Positions 1 to 9,418 of a DNA stretch of 33,175 nucleotides are shown in pieces. Within the stretch, counting starts at the first letter, position 1. Each line of letters starts with the position of its first letter. The notes beneath the pieces were generated by a model. The model had not been told where the DNA came from and ran no database searches. It saw only the letters and a program-made list of their open reading frames with translations. This DNA is from an uncultured Sutterella sp. (lineage in GTDB: Bacteria; Pseudomonadota; Gammaproteobacteria; Burkholderiales; Burkholderiaceae_F): assembly GCA_900552545.1 (NCBI GenBank), contig USAL01000008.1:1-33175 (forward strand), read 5' to 3'. The position numbers were made by a program, and so were the translations under genes.

Positions 1-1325
<1,325 letters not shown>

Positions 1326-1409
1326 TTCCTGACGGGCTGCGCAAAGATCGGCTCCCCCCTAGCTCGTTCTTTGCGCGACCCGCTGGGAATCACCGGGCTC
1401 ACCCCTTTC

Positions 1410-1445
1410 AAAAAGGCTTTCTTCTTGCAGAAGAAAGCCTTTTTT
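1410..1445. terminator. Bidirectional rho-independent terminator between ahcY and the cyclo-ligase gene
   Basis: A perfect 16-bp inverted repeat (AAAAAGGCTTTCTTCT at 1410-1425 and its complement at 1429-1444) with a 3-nt loop gives a T-run on both strands. It lies between two convergent genes, so it probably ends both transcripts. Confidence 0.9.
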
Positions 1446-1467
1446 CACGTCCTCAATTTTTCTTTCT

Positions 1468-2133
1468 TCAGCTCCCCACGCGCACGACGCCCGCTTCGGT
1501 CGCCACCCAGTCAAAGGCGATGTCAAAGTCCTGGGGCGCAAGGCCGCCTTCAGCCGCTTTATCAGCCGCTTTATCAGCTGCTTCATCAATCACGGTCGCC
1601 TCTAGCGCGAGCGCCACCGTTGCCGCAGGCGTCCGCCCCAGCGCCTGCCGCAGCGCAAGATACCGATCGAAATAGCCCCCGCCGTTGCCAAGCCGCATAC
1701 CTGCTCGCGTCACCGCCACGCAGGGCGAAACGATCACGTCGGGCTCAAGCCGCTCGTCGACGGCAGGCTCGGCAATCCCGTAGGCGCCAGCCTTCATCGG
1801 CATCTGCGGCGACCAGCGTGCGTAGTGCATGAGGCCTTTGGCGCTCTCATCCACCACAGGTACGGCAAGCGTGCGGCCGGACGCGGACGCGGCCCACGCG
1901 GAGAGCGCCGCGGTGACGTCGGGCTCGTGGCGAATCGGCCGATAGAACCCCACGCAAGTGCTTTCCCGATTTCCAAAGATCGTCTCAAGCCACTGCACCA
2001 GCACCGCGCCAAGCCGGAAGTTCAATTGGGGATCGTTTTCGAGCGCCTCACGGCGGCGCGCGTAGAAAACGCGCCGCAGCGCAGACTTTTGCGCCGCAGC
2101 GGCCGCGGCATCCACGTCGAACGAGTTCTTCAT
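1468..2133 (-). CDS. 5-formyltetrahydrofolate cyclo-ligase
   Basis: Converts 5-formyl-THF to 5,10-methenyl-THF with ATP, returning a storage folate to the one-carbon pool. The 221-residue protein is of normal family length. It carries an N-terminal basic helix (KSALRRVFYARRREAL) and the diagnostic phosphate/folate loop GNGGGYFDRY at residues 149-158. The start is supported by a GAGG ribosome-binding site just upstream. Near the C-terminus a 12-bp unit repeated three times encodes an EAADKAADKAA stretch that is probably a surface insertion. The gene (ygfA/fau/MTHFS family) is convergent with ahcY and divergent from the transglycosylase gene. Next to ahcY it sits among one-carbon/methyl-cycle functions, but opposite orientation means they are not co-transcribed. 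Confidence 0.9.
   Translation of the reverse strand: MKNSFDVDAAAAAAQKSALRRVFYARRREALENDPQLNFRLGAVLVQWLETIFGNRESTCVGFYRPIRHEPDVTAALSAWAASASGRTLAVPVVDESAKGLMHYARWSPQMPMKAGAYGIAEPAVDERLEPDVIVSPCVAVTRAGMRLGNGGGYFDRYLALRQALGRTPAATVALALEATVIDEAADKAADKAAEGGLAPQDFDIAFDWVATEAGVVRVGS
1552..1587. repeat. 12-bp tandem repeat, 3 copies, inside the cyclo-ligase gene
   Basis: Two exact copies of AGCCGCTTTATC (1552-1563 and 1564-1575) are followed by a third copy with two changes (1576-1587). The unit length is a multiple of three, so copy-number change would keep the reading frame and alter only the length of an Ala/Asp/Lys loop. Confidence 0.8.
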
Positions 2134-2238
2134 TTTTTCCTCTTCCCTGCGGACGTTTTAGCGTCGTTCTTTGCCGTTATCATTGATTGGTTGTTGAAAA
2201 TCTTGTCTATCTTTTTTCTACACGGGCGGTGTTTGCGC

Positions 2239-5064
2239 ATGCAATGCAGGGCAGTTTATTCAATTCTCTTTGTCGCGATCCTGCAGGCCGTGTGGCCTGC
2301 TGCAGCCCAGGAGAGCGAGGAATTTTCCGTCGCGGCCTCGCCTGCGAGCGATCCGACGGTCAAGCTCATCGACCTCACGGGCGTAGATCCCGAGGACTAC
2401 GACGACGAGTCGCTTACGCCCGCACTGCTTGAACGCCTGCACGAGCAGATGGAGGAGGCCAAGCGGCGAAGCGAGCCGACGCCGCTTTTCGTTGCGCCCG
2501 AAGTCATCTACTCCGACCCCGCCGTCCCGCACGAAACGCGCCAGCCCGCCGCCGCGGGCGACTATTCCCCTGCCGCCGTTCCGTCCGCAGCCGCCCCCAC
2601 CGAAGCTCCTGCTGCAGCCTCCGGCGCCGCCGCGCACGAAGGCATCATCATCCACGAGCGCATCGAGCCCGTATCAGACGCCGCGTCTGGCACCGCATCA
2701 AGCGCGCCTTCAGACACACACCCGGCCAGCGCGCAAAGCGCCCCGCGCTCGGGCATCACCGAAACCATCATCACCCCGGCTGGCATCCGCGAGACGATCG
2801 TTGAGCCGGCGCCTGCCTCCGACACCACGCCCGCTGCAGGCGGTCTTACGGAACCGACGCCCGCCGCTGCCGCCAAGCCCGAACCCAGCGTGCACGAAGG
2901 CGTGACGCTGCCTGCGCACGATGAAGCTGCTGAGGCCGCTGACAAGCCTGCTGCCGAGACTGCAGATACTGCACCAACTGCAAAACCGGCCTCAAAGCCC
3001 GCCGCCAAGTCCACCGCGGCAATCGCTGCAGCGCCCGCCGCATCGTCTGCGAGCGCCACCTACGACTTTGCCGCCCCGGCGCCGCTTGCCATGCCCGCCA
3101 AGGCGCATCCGGCCGACGACAAGGTGAAGGCCGCCTACAAAGCCTTCAACGACAAAAAGCTCAAGGAATTGAAGGCGCTCTCCGGTCAGGTGAAGGGCCA
3201 TCCGCTTGCGGCCTACGTCTCGCTCTGGACGCTTGTGCTTGAAGCCAACCAGGCGGCCGAGGAGTCGGTCAAGGGCAAATCGAAGACCGCCCCCGCGGCC
3301 AAGCTCACCCGCGCCCGCAGCAAGGCCTTCTCCGACTTCATCCGCGCCCATGAGGGCGACTACCTCGCCGAGCGCGCCCGCACCGACTGGGCGAGGCTTG
3401 CGGCCCGCTCGCACGACGCCAAGACGTTCCGTACGCTCTACGCCAAGCTCGCCTGGAACAAGTCCGAGCCCGACCTGCGCTGCTGGAACGCGTACTTCAA
3501 CCTCGCCTCGGGCTCGACCGAGGCGCTTCAAAACGCCAAGGTGACGCTTTTAAACAGCAAGAGCCCGCAGAGCACCGCGTGCCGGACCCTCGCCGAAGCG
3601 GTCATGAAGCGCCAGCCCGCCTGGGGGTGGACCTACATCGTGATCCTCACGCAGAAAAAGCAGTTTGCCCTTGCGCGTGAAGTGCTCGACGCAACGCCGA
3701 AGAAATACCTCCCGGCGACGCCCGCCGCCCTGAAGGAAATTCTTGCCTCGCCCTCGGCGTGGTTCCAGAAGAACCGCAAGCGCCTTAGCCGCTTCAACAC
3801 CAAGACGCTCATTCTTGCCTCGCTTCGCATGGCTGCCGGCGACCCCGACCGCGCCGCGCAGATCGCCCGCGTCACCGACGGCAAGCTCTCCGAGCACACC
3901 CGCGCGATGATCTGGGGCCGCATCGGGCACGAGGCCGCCGTCGACCAGGAAGATACGGCGCTCGTCTACTACCAGAAGGCGGGAGCCGCCCTTTCGCAGG
4001 CGCACATGGCCCCGATTACGGTCGCTGGCGACGCCCTGCAGGTCTGGCAGGTGCGCGCCGCGCTGCGCGCGGGCGACGCCCGCCGAGCGCTTCAGGCAAT
4101 CGACATGCTCCCCGCGCACCTCAAGAAGGACCCGGCCTGGATCTACTGGAAGGGCCGCATGTTGGTCGAATCGGGCCGCAAGGCGCAGGGCGAAAAGCTC
4201 CTGCGCTCGATTGTCAAGCGGCTCGACTTCTACGGACTGCTTGCCTGCGATGCGTTGGGTCTCCCCTACTACGCGCCGCAGGCCGCGCTTGAGCCTGCTC
4301 CCACCAAGGAAGCCTTCACGCAGTTTGCGCGCAACCCGTCGCTTCTCAGAGCCATGCACTTTTACCGCCTGCAGGTCTACGACTACGGGCACCGCGAATG
4401 GAACTGGGCGCTGGGCTCGATGAAGAGCCGTGCGCGCCTTGAGCTTTCGGACTACGCCGCGCGCCTGGGACTTGCGCACCGCGAGATCAACACATCCTCG
4501 AGCGCGGCGCCTGCGATCTTCACGCAGCGCTACCCGACGCCCTACAGAAAGGAAATTGAAACCGCTGCCGACAACGCGCGACTTCCCACGGCGTGGGTCT
4601 TCGGCCTCATCCGTCAGGAGTCGCGCTTCATCGACGGCGTCTCGAGCTCGGCGGGCGCGCGCGGCATGATGCAGATCATGCCCAAGACCGGCCGCTGGGT
4701 CGCGCGCCGCATCGGCATGCAGGACTACACCAACGACAAGCTCTCGGACGTGCAGACAAACCTCATCCTCGGCACGAACTACCTCAAGATGGTCGCAGAC
4801 ACCGTCGACGGCAACCTCGTTCTTGCCGCCTCGAGCTACAACGCCGGTCCCTCGCGCGCGCAGGCCTGGCGCGCGGCGCTGCCGCGCACGGTCGACGGCG
4901 CCGTCTTTACCGAAACCATTCCCTTTGGCGAAACCCGCAACTACGTCAAGCAGGTCTCGGCCAACATCGCAGCCTACAGCCGCTACGGCAGCGACCCCGT
5001 GCGCATTTCGGAGGTGCTGGGCGTCATCGCCCCGCACGCGGCCGACCCCAATCCCCTGCCGTAG
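2239..5064 (+). CDS. Soluble lytic murein transglycosylase (Slt family) with long Ala/Pro-rich linker
   Basis: Cleaves the MurNAc-GlcNAc bond of peptidoglycan in the periplasm, forming 1,6-anhydro ends. The open frame extends upstream to 1825, but that part lies antisense to the cyclo-ligase gene. The ATG at 2239 is preferred because it begins a clear signal peptide (basic start, hydrophobic core ILFVAILQAV, cleavage after PAAA). The predicted protein is 941 residues. Residues about 100-290 are an Ala/Pro/Thr/Glu-rich low-complexity linker. The helical U/L-type superhelix then follows, and the SLT lysozyme-like domain lies near the C-terminus with catalytic Glu794 in RQESRF, then GARGMMQIMP and ASSYNAGPSRAQAW. 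Slt70 proteins are usually about 600-680 residues, so the linker accounts for most of the extra length. No strong ribosome-binding site is visible. Confidence 0.9.
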   Translation: MQCRAVYSILFVAILQAVWPAAAQESEEFSVAASPASDPTVKLIDLTGVDPEDYDDESLTPALLERLHEQMEEAKRRSEPTPLFVAPEVIYSDPAVPHETRQPAAAGDYSPAAVPSAAAPTEAPAAASGAAAHEGIIIHERIEPVSDAASGTASSAPSDTHPASAQSAPRSGITETIITPAGIRETIVEPAPASDTTPAAGGLTEPTPAAAAKPEPSVHEGVTLPAHDEAAEAADKPAAETADTAPTAKPASKPAAKSTAAIAAAPAASSASATYDFAAPAPLAMPAKAHPADDKVKAAYKAFNDKKLKELKALSGQVKGHPLAAYVSLWTLVLEANQAAEESVKGKSKTAPAAKLTRARSKAFSDFIRAHEGDYLAERARTDWARLAARSHDAKTFRTLYAKLAWNKSEPDLRCWNAYFNLASGSTEALQNAKVTLLNSKSPQSTACRTLAEAVMKRQPAWGWTYIVILTQKKQFALAREVLDATPKKYLPATPAALKEILASPSAWFQKNRKRLSRFNTKTLILASLRMAAGDPDRAAQIARVTDGKLSEHTRAMIWGRIGHEAAVDQEDTALVYYQKAGAALSQAHMAPITVAGDALQVWQVRAALRAGDARRALQAIDMLPAHLKKDPAWIYWKGRMLVESGRKAQGEKLLRSIVKRLDFYGLLACDALGLPYYAPQAALEPAPTKEAFTQFARNPSLLRAMHFYRLQVYDYGHREWNWALGSMKSRARLELSDYAARLGLAHREINTSSSAAPAIFTQRYPTPYRKEIETAADNARLPTAWVFGLIRQESRFIDGVSSSAGARGMMQIMPKTGRWVARRIGMQDYTNDKLSDVQTNLILGTNYLKMVADTVDGNLVLAASSYNAGPSRAQAWRAALPRTVDGAVFTETIPFGETRNYVKQVSANIAAYSRYGSDPVRISEVLGVIAPHAADPNPLP

Positions 5065-5208
5065 CGCGAGGGATCTGACGCAAACAAAGGGATAAAAGAA
5101 CGAAGGATTCGAAGGAACAAGACAAAAGACACACGCGCCGCGCGCAGAGAAAACAACAACGCCACACCGCCACACGGCACGCACATGCAACAGGGAGGAA
5201 AACAACCC

Positions 5209-6138
5209 ATGGCTCTTTATCACGACATCACCGAGATGATCGGCAACACGCCGCTGCTTGAGCTCACCGGCGCCGCAACCCGCCTGAGCTTCAAGGCCCG
5301 GGTGCTCGCCAAGCTCGAGCGCGCCAATCCGGCCGGCAGCGCCAAGGATCGTGCGGCGCTTTCGATGATCACCAAGGCCGAGGCCCGAGGCGACTTGAAG
5401 CCCGGCGCGACCATCATCGAGCCCACGAGCGGCAACACGGGCATCGGTCTTGCGCTCATCGCCGCACGCCGCGGCTACCGCACCATCCTCACCATGCCCG
5501 AGACGATGAGCATCGAGCGCCGCAAGCTCCTTGCGGCCTACGGCGCGCAGATCGTGCTCACCCCGGGCGACAAGGGGATGTCGGGCGCCATCGCCAAGGC
5601 CGAGGAACTCGCACGCACCACGCCCGGAGCCTTCATGCCGCGGCAGTTCGACAACCCCGACAACCCGGCCGCGCACTACGAAACGACGGGCCCGGAAATC
5701 TGGCGCGATACCGATGGCAATGTCGACATACTCGTCGCGACCGTGGGCACGGGCGGCACAATCACGGGCACCTCGCACTTTCTGAAGGAAAAGAATCCCG
5801 CGCTCAAGGTCGTGGCGGTCGAGCCCGCAACCTCGGCCGTCTTGAGCGGCCGCCCCGCGGGCGCCCACAAGCTGCAGGGCATCGGCGCGGGGTTCGTCCC
5901 GAAGGCCCTTGACACCGGCTGCTACGACGAGGTGCTCCCCGTCGAGGATGAGGCCGCCTTTGCCGCAGCCCGCAACGCCTGCCGCGACGATGGCATTCTC
6001 GTGGGCATCAGCTCGGGCGCGGCACTAGCCGCGGCCTTTGCGGTCGCCACGCGCCCTGATAACGAGGGCAAGACGATCGTGGTGATCCTGCCCGATACGG
6101 GCGAGCGGTATCTCTCGACGCCCGTCTTTACGGCTTAG
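5209..6138 (+). CDS. cysK: Cysteine synthase A (O-acetylserine sulfhydrylase)
   Basis: PLP enzyme that makes L-cysteine from O-acetylserine and sulfide in the cytoplasm. The start at 5209 is chosen over an in-frame ATG at 5185 because a GGAGG site (5194-5198) is correctly spaced and the protein then begins at the family's usual N-terminus (HDITEMIGNTPLLEL). The PLP lysine is Lys46 in NPAGSAKDR. The substrate loop PTSGNTGIG, the phosphate-binding GTGGTITGT and the C-terminal TGERYLST are all intact. The length of 309 residues is normal. The ending TGERYLSTPVF favours CysK over CysM. The gene is convergent with an Rrf2-type regulator gene and separated from it by a bidirectional terminator. In Bacillus the Rrf2 protein CymR pairs with CysK, which makes the neighbourhood suggestive but does not prove regulation here. 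Confidence 0.95.
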   Translation: MALYHDITEMIGNTPLLELTGAATRLSFKARVLAKLERANPAGSAKDRAALSMITKAEARGDLKPGATIIEPTSGNTGIGLALIAARRGYRTILTMPETMSIERRKLLAAYGAQIVLTPGDKGMSGAIAKAEELARTTPGAFMPRQFDNPDNPAAHYETTGPEIWRDTDGNVDILVATVGTGGTITGTSHFLKEKNPALKVVAVEPATSAVLSGRPAGAHKLQGIGAGFVPKALDTGCYDEVLPVEDEAAFAAARNACRDDGILVGISSGAALAAAFAVATRPDNEGKTIVVILPDTGERYLSTPVFTA

Positions 6139-6167
6139 GAGCACAAAGCCTCGGCCCAGAAAAGCCG

Positions 6168-6220
6168 AAAGCCCGCGAAAGAGGAATTTGGGAAATTCAA
6201 TTTCTCGTCGCGGGCTTTTT
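6168..6220. terminator. Bidirectional terminator between cysK and the Rrf2-family regulator gene
   Basis: Outer stem AAAGCCCGCGA (6168-6178) pairs with TCGCGGGCTTT (6208-6218), followed by T residues. A second perfect stem GAATTT/AAATTC (6184-6198) with a GGG loop sits inside it. It is placed between convergent genes. Confidence 0.85.
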
Positions 6221-6277
6221 GATGCGCCATTTTTCTGCAGCTTCAGGGCGCATCGTTTAGGCAGATTGTCCTTTTTC

Positions 6278-6739
6278 TCAGAGCAGGCGCACCGGATCGC
6301 GCACGCCCACGGCGCAGCATTCATCGTCAAGCGTCGTCATGTGCGCAATGGAAGCGAGCGTCACGCCGTCGACGTAGTGCTCGATCACGTACTTGAGTCC
6401 CATCCAGATGTTGCGCGTTGCGCAGACGTCGCTGCGGCTGCAGGTTTCGGGCTCGGAGAGGCAGGGCATGATGGTGGGCGAGGACTCGGTCGCGCGCAGG
6501 ATCTGCCCGAGCGTGATCTCCTCGGGCGGCGCCGCAAGACGGTAGCCTCCCTGATTGCCGCGGGCCGTGAGCAGCAGCCGCGCCTTGTGCAGCATGGAGA
6601 CGATCTGCTCGAGATACTTCTTTGAGACGCCCTGGCGCTCAGCAATATCCTTGAGCGACACCCACTGGTAGTCGCCCTGGTTCTGGGCAAGATCAAGCAT
6701 CAGACGCAGTGCGTAGCGAGTCTTCGTGGAAATTTTCAT
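6278..6739 (-). CDS. Rrf2-family transcriptional regulator with IscR-like cysteine triad
   Basis: A 153-residue winged-helix DNA-binding protein. The N-terminus MKISTKTRYALRLMLDLA and the recognition region SLKDIAERQGVSKKYLEQIVSMLHKARLL are typical Rrf2, and the wing carries RGNQGGYRLA. Cys93, Cys100 and Cys106 form a C-x6-C-x5-C set in the place where IscR/NsrR/RsrR bind an Fe-S cluster. IscR has C-x5-C-x5-C, so the spacing here is one residue longer and the cluster type cannot be inferred. No iscS, iscU or other isc gene is adjacent, so calling it IscR would overreach. A strong AAGGAGG site (6751-6757) supports the start. A perfect 12-bp palindrome 26 bp upstream may be an autoregulatory operator. 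Candidate targets are cysK, sulfur or Fe-S genes. Confidence 0.88.
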   Translation of the reverse strand: MKISTKTRYALRLMLDLAQNQGDYQWVSLKDIAERQGVSKKYLEQIVSMLHKARLLLTARGNQGGYRLAAPPEEITLGQILRATESSPTIMPCLSEPETCSRSDVCATRNIWMGLKYVIEHYVDGVTLASIAHMTTLDDECCAVGVRDPVRLL

Positions 6740-6765
6740 GATGTCTAACGCCTCCTTGCGGCCAT

Positions 6766-6777
6766 TCTCGTACGAGA
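6766..6777. promoter_or_regulatory. Candidate operator palindrome upstream of the Rrf2-family gene
   Basis: TCTCGTACGAGA is a perfect 12-bp palindrome between the ribosome-binding site and a possible minus-strand -10 element (TATAGC, 6784-6789). Rrf2 proteins bind short palindromes as dimers and often autoregulate. I see no convincing -35 element, so the promoter assignment is weak. Confidence 0.35.
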
Positions 6778-7084
6778 CGGTTGGCTATACCGCCGACAAA
6801 GCAGTCCAGACCTTCTGAAGGCACCGTAAAAACCGCGTCAGTACACGCGATGGACGTCAACCACAAAGCCTTTCATCGCGGCACGCAAGTCCCCCGAGGC
6901 TTGAAGAAAATACACGGACTACGCTGGGCGAACGTCCGAAGCAGTTGACAGTCCCTCAACAAACAGGTTCCGATCACGCTCCTGGCGCATCGCCGGGAAA
7001 TTCACTCGCTTCAGACTGTTTTCGGGGGCGATCCGCCCCGCTGCGGCATTTCTGTCGGGCGAGGCTCCCAGCGTTCTGATTGAG

Positions 7085-7123
7085 GCCTTCAAGGCGACTA
7101 AAAATGCACATCCCCTTGAAGGC
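7085..7123. repeat. 10-bp perfect inverted repeat, 19-nt spacer
   Basis: GCCTTCAAGG (7085-7094) and CCTTGAAGGC (7114-7123) are exact complements. Each arm is itself nearly palindromic. No T-run follows, so this is unlikely to be a simple terminator. It may be a regulator-binding site or part of a structured RNA. Confidence 0.6.
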
Positions 7124-7268
7124 GGGCGGCGCCCGAAAACCCGATAAATCCGCGGACGCCGCAAAACTAGTGCTGTTCCCTGTGTTGAGTATAACAGACA
7201 CTATATTGACCGCTCTAAGGCTAAACACGAGGGTTTATCACACGGTTTTCCTCAGACAGAACAAGACC

Positions 7269-7296
7269 TTTGCGCCCTGAGGGCGCGCGGTACAAT
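7269..7296 (+). promoter_or_regulatory. Possible promoter of the acyl-CoA synthetase gene with a palindrome in the spacer
   Basis: TACAAT at 7291-7296 resembles a -10 box. A weak -35 (TTTGCG, 7269-7274) lies 16 bp upstream. The spacer contains GCGCCCT-G-AGGGCGC (7272-7286), a perfect 7-bp-arm palindrome in the right place to act as an operator. The leader from here to the ATG would be about 120 nt. Confidence 0.35.
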
Positions 7297-7425
7297 CCTT
7301 GTGCTTTTTTTGCCGGCCGCGGCTGCCGCGGTGCGAAGGGCTCGACGTTTTTCAAAGCCCAAGGATCCTTTCGCCTCCGTTCTTCCGTCCGGAGCACTTC
7401 TTTCGACGGATTTCACTAGACGTTC

Positions 7426-9303
7426 ATGTCCGCCATCCAGCCCTCAGAGATCACCATCCAGCGCCTCAATGAACTGCGCGGCTGCCGCACGCTTGCCGAC
7501 TTCGTGCCCTTGCGCGCCAAGGAGCTTCCCCAAAAGACCGCTCTGTGCCAGTACGACAGGCTCGAGCGCGACTGGGTGCACGTCACCTACGGCGAACTGC
7601 AGGAAAAGATCACCGCCTGGCGGCGGGCGCTTGCCGCACTCAACCTCAAGCGCGGCGCTCGCGTGGCGATTCTTCTGAACAACTCGGTCAACGCCGTTCT
7701 CGCCGATCAGTCGGTGATGGCCCAGGCGCTCATTCCCGTGCCGCTGCACGCAATCGACACCCCGGGCTCTCTTTCGTTCATCCTGGGCGACAGCGGCGCC
7801 GAATGCCTCATCACGAGCAAGCTCGAGCGCTGGGAGGCGATCGTCTCCGCTGGAAGCGTTCCGCAGGCCTTAAAGACCGTCGTTCTCACCGAAGAGGCAA
7901 CGCCCGCAGGCCAAATGCCGCCCGGCCCCCGCGTGCTGGGGCTCGAAGACTGGCTCGCGTTGGGCAACGACGTCTCCGACTCCGAGCTCTCCGCGGGCCC
8001 CGAGCCCGAGGATCTTGCCGCGATCGTCTACACGTCGGGCACGACCGGCAAGCCCAAGGGCGTGATGCTCACGCACCGCAACATCGTCTCCAACATCGTC
8101 GCCACGCTTGAGCACATCGCGCCGGCCCCGGGCCCGGACTACATGTTCCTGTCGTTTCTGCCGCTTTCGCACACCTTCGAGCGCACGGCGGGCTACTACC
8201 TGCCGCTCGGCATGGGCCTGTCGATCACGTTTACGCGCTCGATCATGCTTCTGAACGAAGACTTCAAGATCGTCAAGCCCGACGTTCTGATCAGCGTGCC
8301 GCGCATCTACGAGCGCGTCTATGCGCGCATCAACGAAAAGCTGCGCAAGGCACCCGCGCTGACGCGCTGGCTCTTTGAGAGCTGCGTCTCGGTGGGCTGG
8401 CGCAACTTCTGCCGCGCCAACAAGATGCCGGTACCCGCCTCACCCTTCATGTGGCTGGATGCCATTACCGGCCCCATCCTGCAAAAGCTCGTGGCCGAGA
8501 AGGTGACGCAGCAGTTTGGCGGAAATCTGAAGCTCGCCATTGCGGGCGGCGCAGCGCTCAACGAGCGCGTCGCGCGCATGTTCTGCGCGCTGGGCCTTGC
8601 ACCGGTGCAGGGCTACGGCATGACCGAAACCTCGCCCATCATCGCGGGCAACTCGCTTCGCATCAATCAGCCCGAGACCGTGGGCACGATCTTTCCGGGG
8701 CTTGAGGTGCGCCTGGCGCCCGAGACGCACGAAATCGAAGTGCGCGGCCCCTCGGTGATGAAGGGCTACTGGAAGCAGCCCGAGGAGACCGCCCGCGTAC
8801 TCTCGCCCGACGGGTGGCTCAAGACGGGCGACGTCGGCGAATTCAACGACGCGGGGCTTTTGCGCATCCGCGGCCGCATCAAGGAAATCATCGTTACGAG
8901 CACGGGCGAGAAGGTGCCGCCCGTGGACCTTGAGCTTGCGCTTGAAACCGATCCGCTCTTTGCCCAGACCTTCGTGGTGGGCGAGGCGCGCCCCTTCATC
9001 GCCTTCATTGCCGTGCTCGACCCCGAGGAGTGGAAGCGCCTGGCGAAGAAGCTCAACGTCAACCCCAACGACGAGCTCGCGATGAAGAGCCCTGCCGTGC
9101 GCTCGGCCGTTCTCAAGCGCGCCCGCGCGGCCGCAGCGGGCTTTCCGCACTATGCGCTGCCGCGCAACGTCGCGCTCACGCTCGAGCCCTGGACGATTGA
9201 AAACGGGCTGCTCACGCCGCCCCTGAAGCTCAAGCGCGGCCCCTTGTCCAAGCGCTACGCGCAGACGATCGAGGAGCTCTACGCCGCCCACGCCAGAGCC
9301 TGA
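7426..9303 (+). CDS. Long-chain acyl-CoA synthetase (AMP-forming, FadD/FAA1-like)
   Basis: Activates fatty acids to acyl-CoA through an acyl-adenylate, in the cytoplasm or at the inner membrane face. The 625-residue protein has the full ANL-superfamily motif set: the ATP loop YTSGTTGKPKG at residues 202-212, the adenine/acid motif GYGMTE at 396-401, GWLKTGDVGEF, and the hinge RGRIKEIIVTSTGEKVPP with the family lysine in the following C-terminal domain. The longer architecture (about 600 residues with VPRIYERVYARI) matches the FAA1-type long-chain synthetases rather than short acetyl-CoA synthetases. TGA is followed directly by TAA. No beta-oxidation gene is adjacent, so a role in lipid recycling is as likely as degradation. 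Chain-length preference cannot be read from sequence. Confidence 0.9.
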   Translation: MSAIQPSEITIQRLNELRGCRTLADFVPLRAKELPQKTALCQYDRLERDWVHVTYGELQEKITAWRRALAALNLKRGARVAILLNNSVNAVLADQSVMAQALIPVPLHAIDTPGSLSFILGDSGAECLITSKLERWEAIVSAGSVPQALKTVVLTEEATPAGQMPPGPRVLGLEDWLALGNDVSDSELSAGPEPEDLAAIVYTSGTTGKPKGVMLTHRNIVSNIVATLEHIAPAPGPDYMFLSFLPLSHTFERTAGYYLPLGMGLSITFTRSIMLLNEDFKIVKPDVLISVPRIYERVYARINEKLRKAPALTRWLFESCVSVGWRNFCRANKMPVPASPFMWLDAITGPILQKLVAEKVTQQFGGNLKLAIAGGAALNERVARMFCALGLAPVQGYGMTETSPIIAGNSLRINQPETVGTIFPGLEVRLAPETHEIEVRGPSVMKGYWKQPEETARVLSPDGWLKTGDVGEFNDAGLLRIRGRIKEIIVTSTGEKVPPVDLELALETDPLFAQTFVVGEARPFIAFIAVLDPEEWKRLAKKLNVNPNDELAMKSPAVRSAVLKRARAAAAGFPHYALPRNVALTLEPWTIENGLLTPPLKLKRGPLSKRYAQTIEELYAAHARA

Positions 9304-9326
9304 TAAGGCCTCAAAAAGCCGTGAGC

Positions 9327-9343
9327 CCCCGAGCAACTCGGGG
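9327..9343 (+). other. Stable hairpin downstream of the acyl-CoA synthetase gene
   Basis: CCCCGAG (9327-9333) pairs perfectly with CTCGGGG (9337-9343) across a CAA loop. There is no T-run, so it is not a standard rho-independent terminator. It could stabilise the 3' end or help a factor-dependent stop. Confidence 0.4.
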
Positions 9344-9418
9344 TGCCGCGGCAACGGCGCCGCCCGCGCTCGTTTAGAATCAGCAGACTTTTTGACTTTT
9401 TAGCGTTTCGTCAACCAC

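Larger units (their letters stand above)
6740..7425. other. Long intergenic region between the divergent Rrf2-family and acyl-CoA synthetase genes
   Basis: No credible gene is visible in 686 bp. Short frames lack family features and good ribosome-binding sites. The region holds the operator-like palindrome at 6766-6777, a small hairpin around 7024-7038 (GGGGCG-ATC-CGCCCC), the 10-bp inverted repeat at 7085-7123, a GC-rich palindrome at 7272-7286 and a possible -10 at 7291-7296. An unrecognised small RNA or a dispersed non-coding repeat cannot be excluded. Confidence 0.5.

Noticed and set aside
1825..2238. N-terminal extension of the transglycosylase reading frame
   Set aside because: It overlaps the cyclo-ligase gene on the other strand and places a signal peptide in the interior of the protein, so the start at 2239 is preferred.
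3550..5868. 772-codon open frame antisense to the transglycosylase and cysK genes
   Set aside because: It spans two well-supported genes and an intergenic gap, is Arg/Gly/Val-rich, and has no domain-like pattern.
6919..7228. Overlapping short minus-strand frames in the gap before the acyl-CoA synthetase gene
   Set aside because: They are two short frames over the same DNA with no family features or good ribosome-binding site, so neither is supported as a gene.
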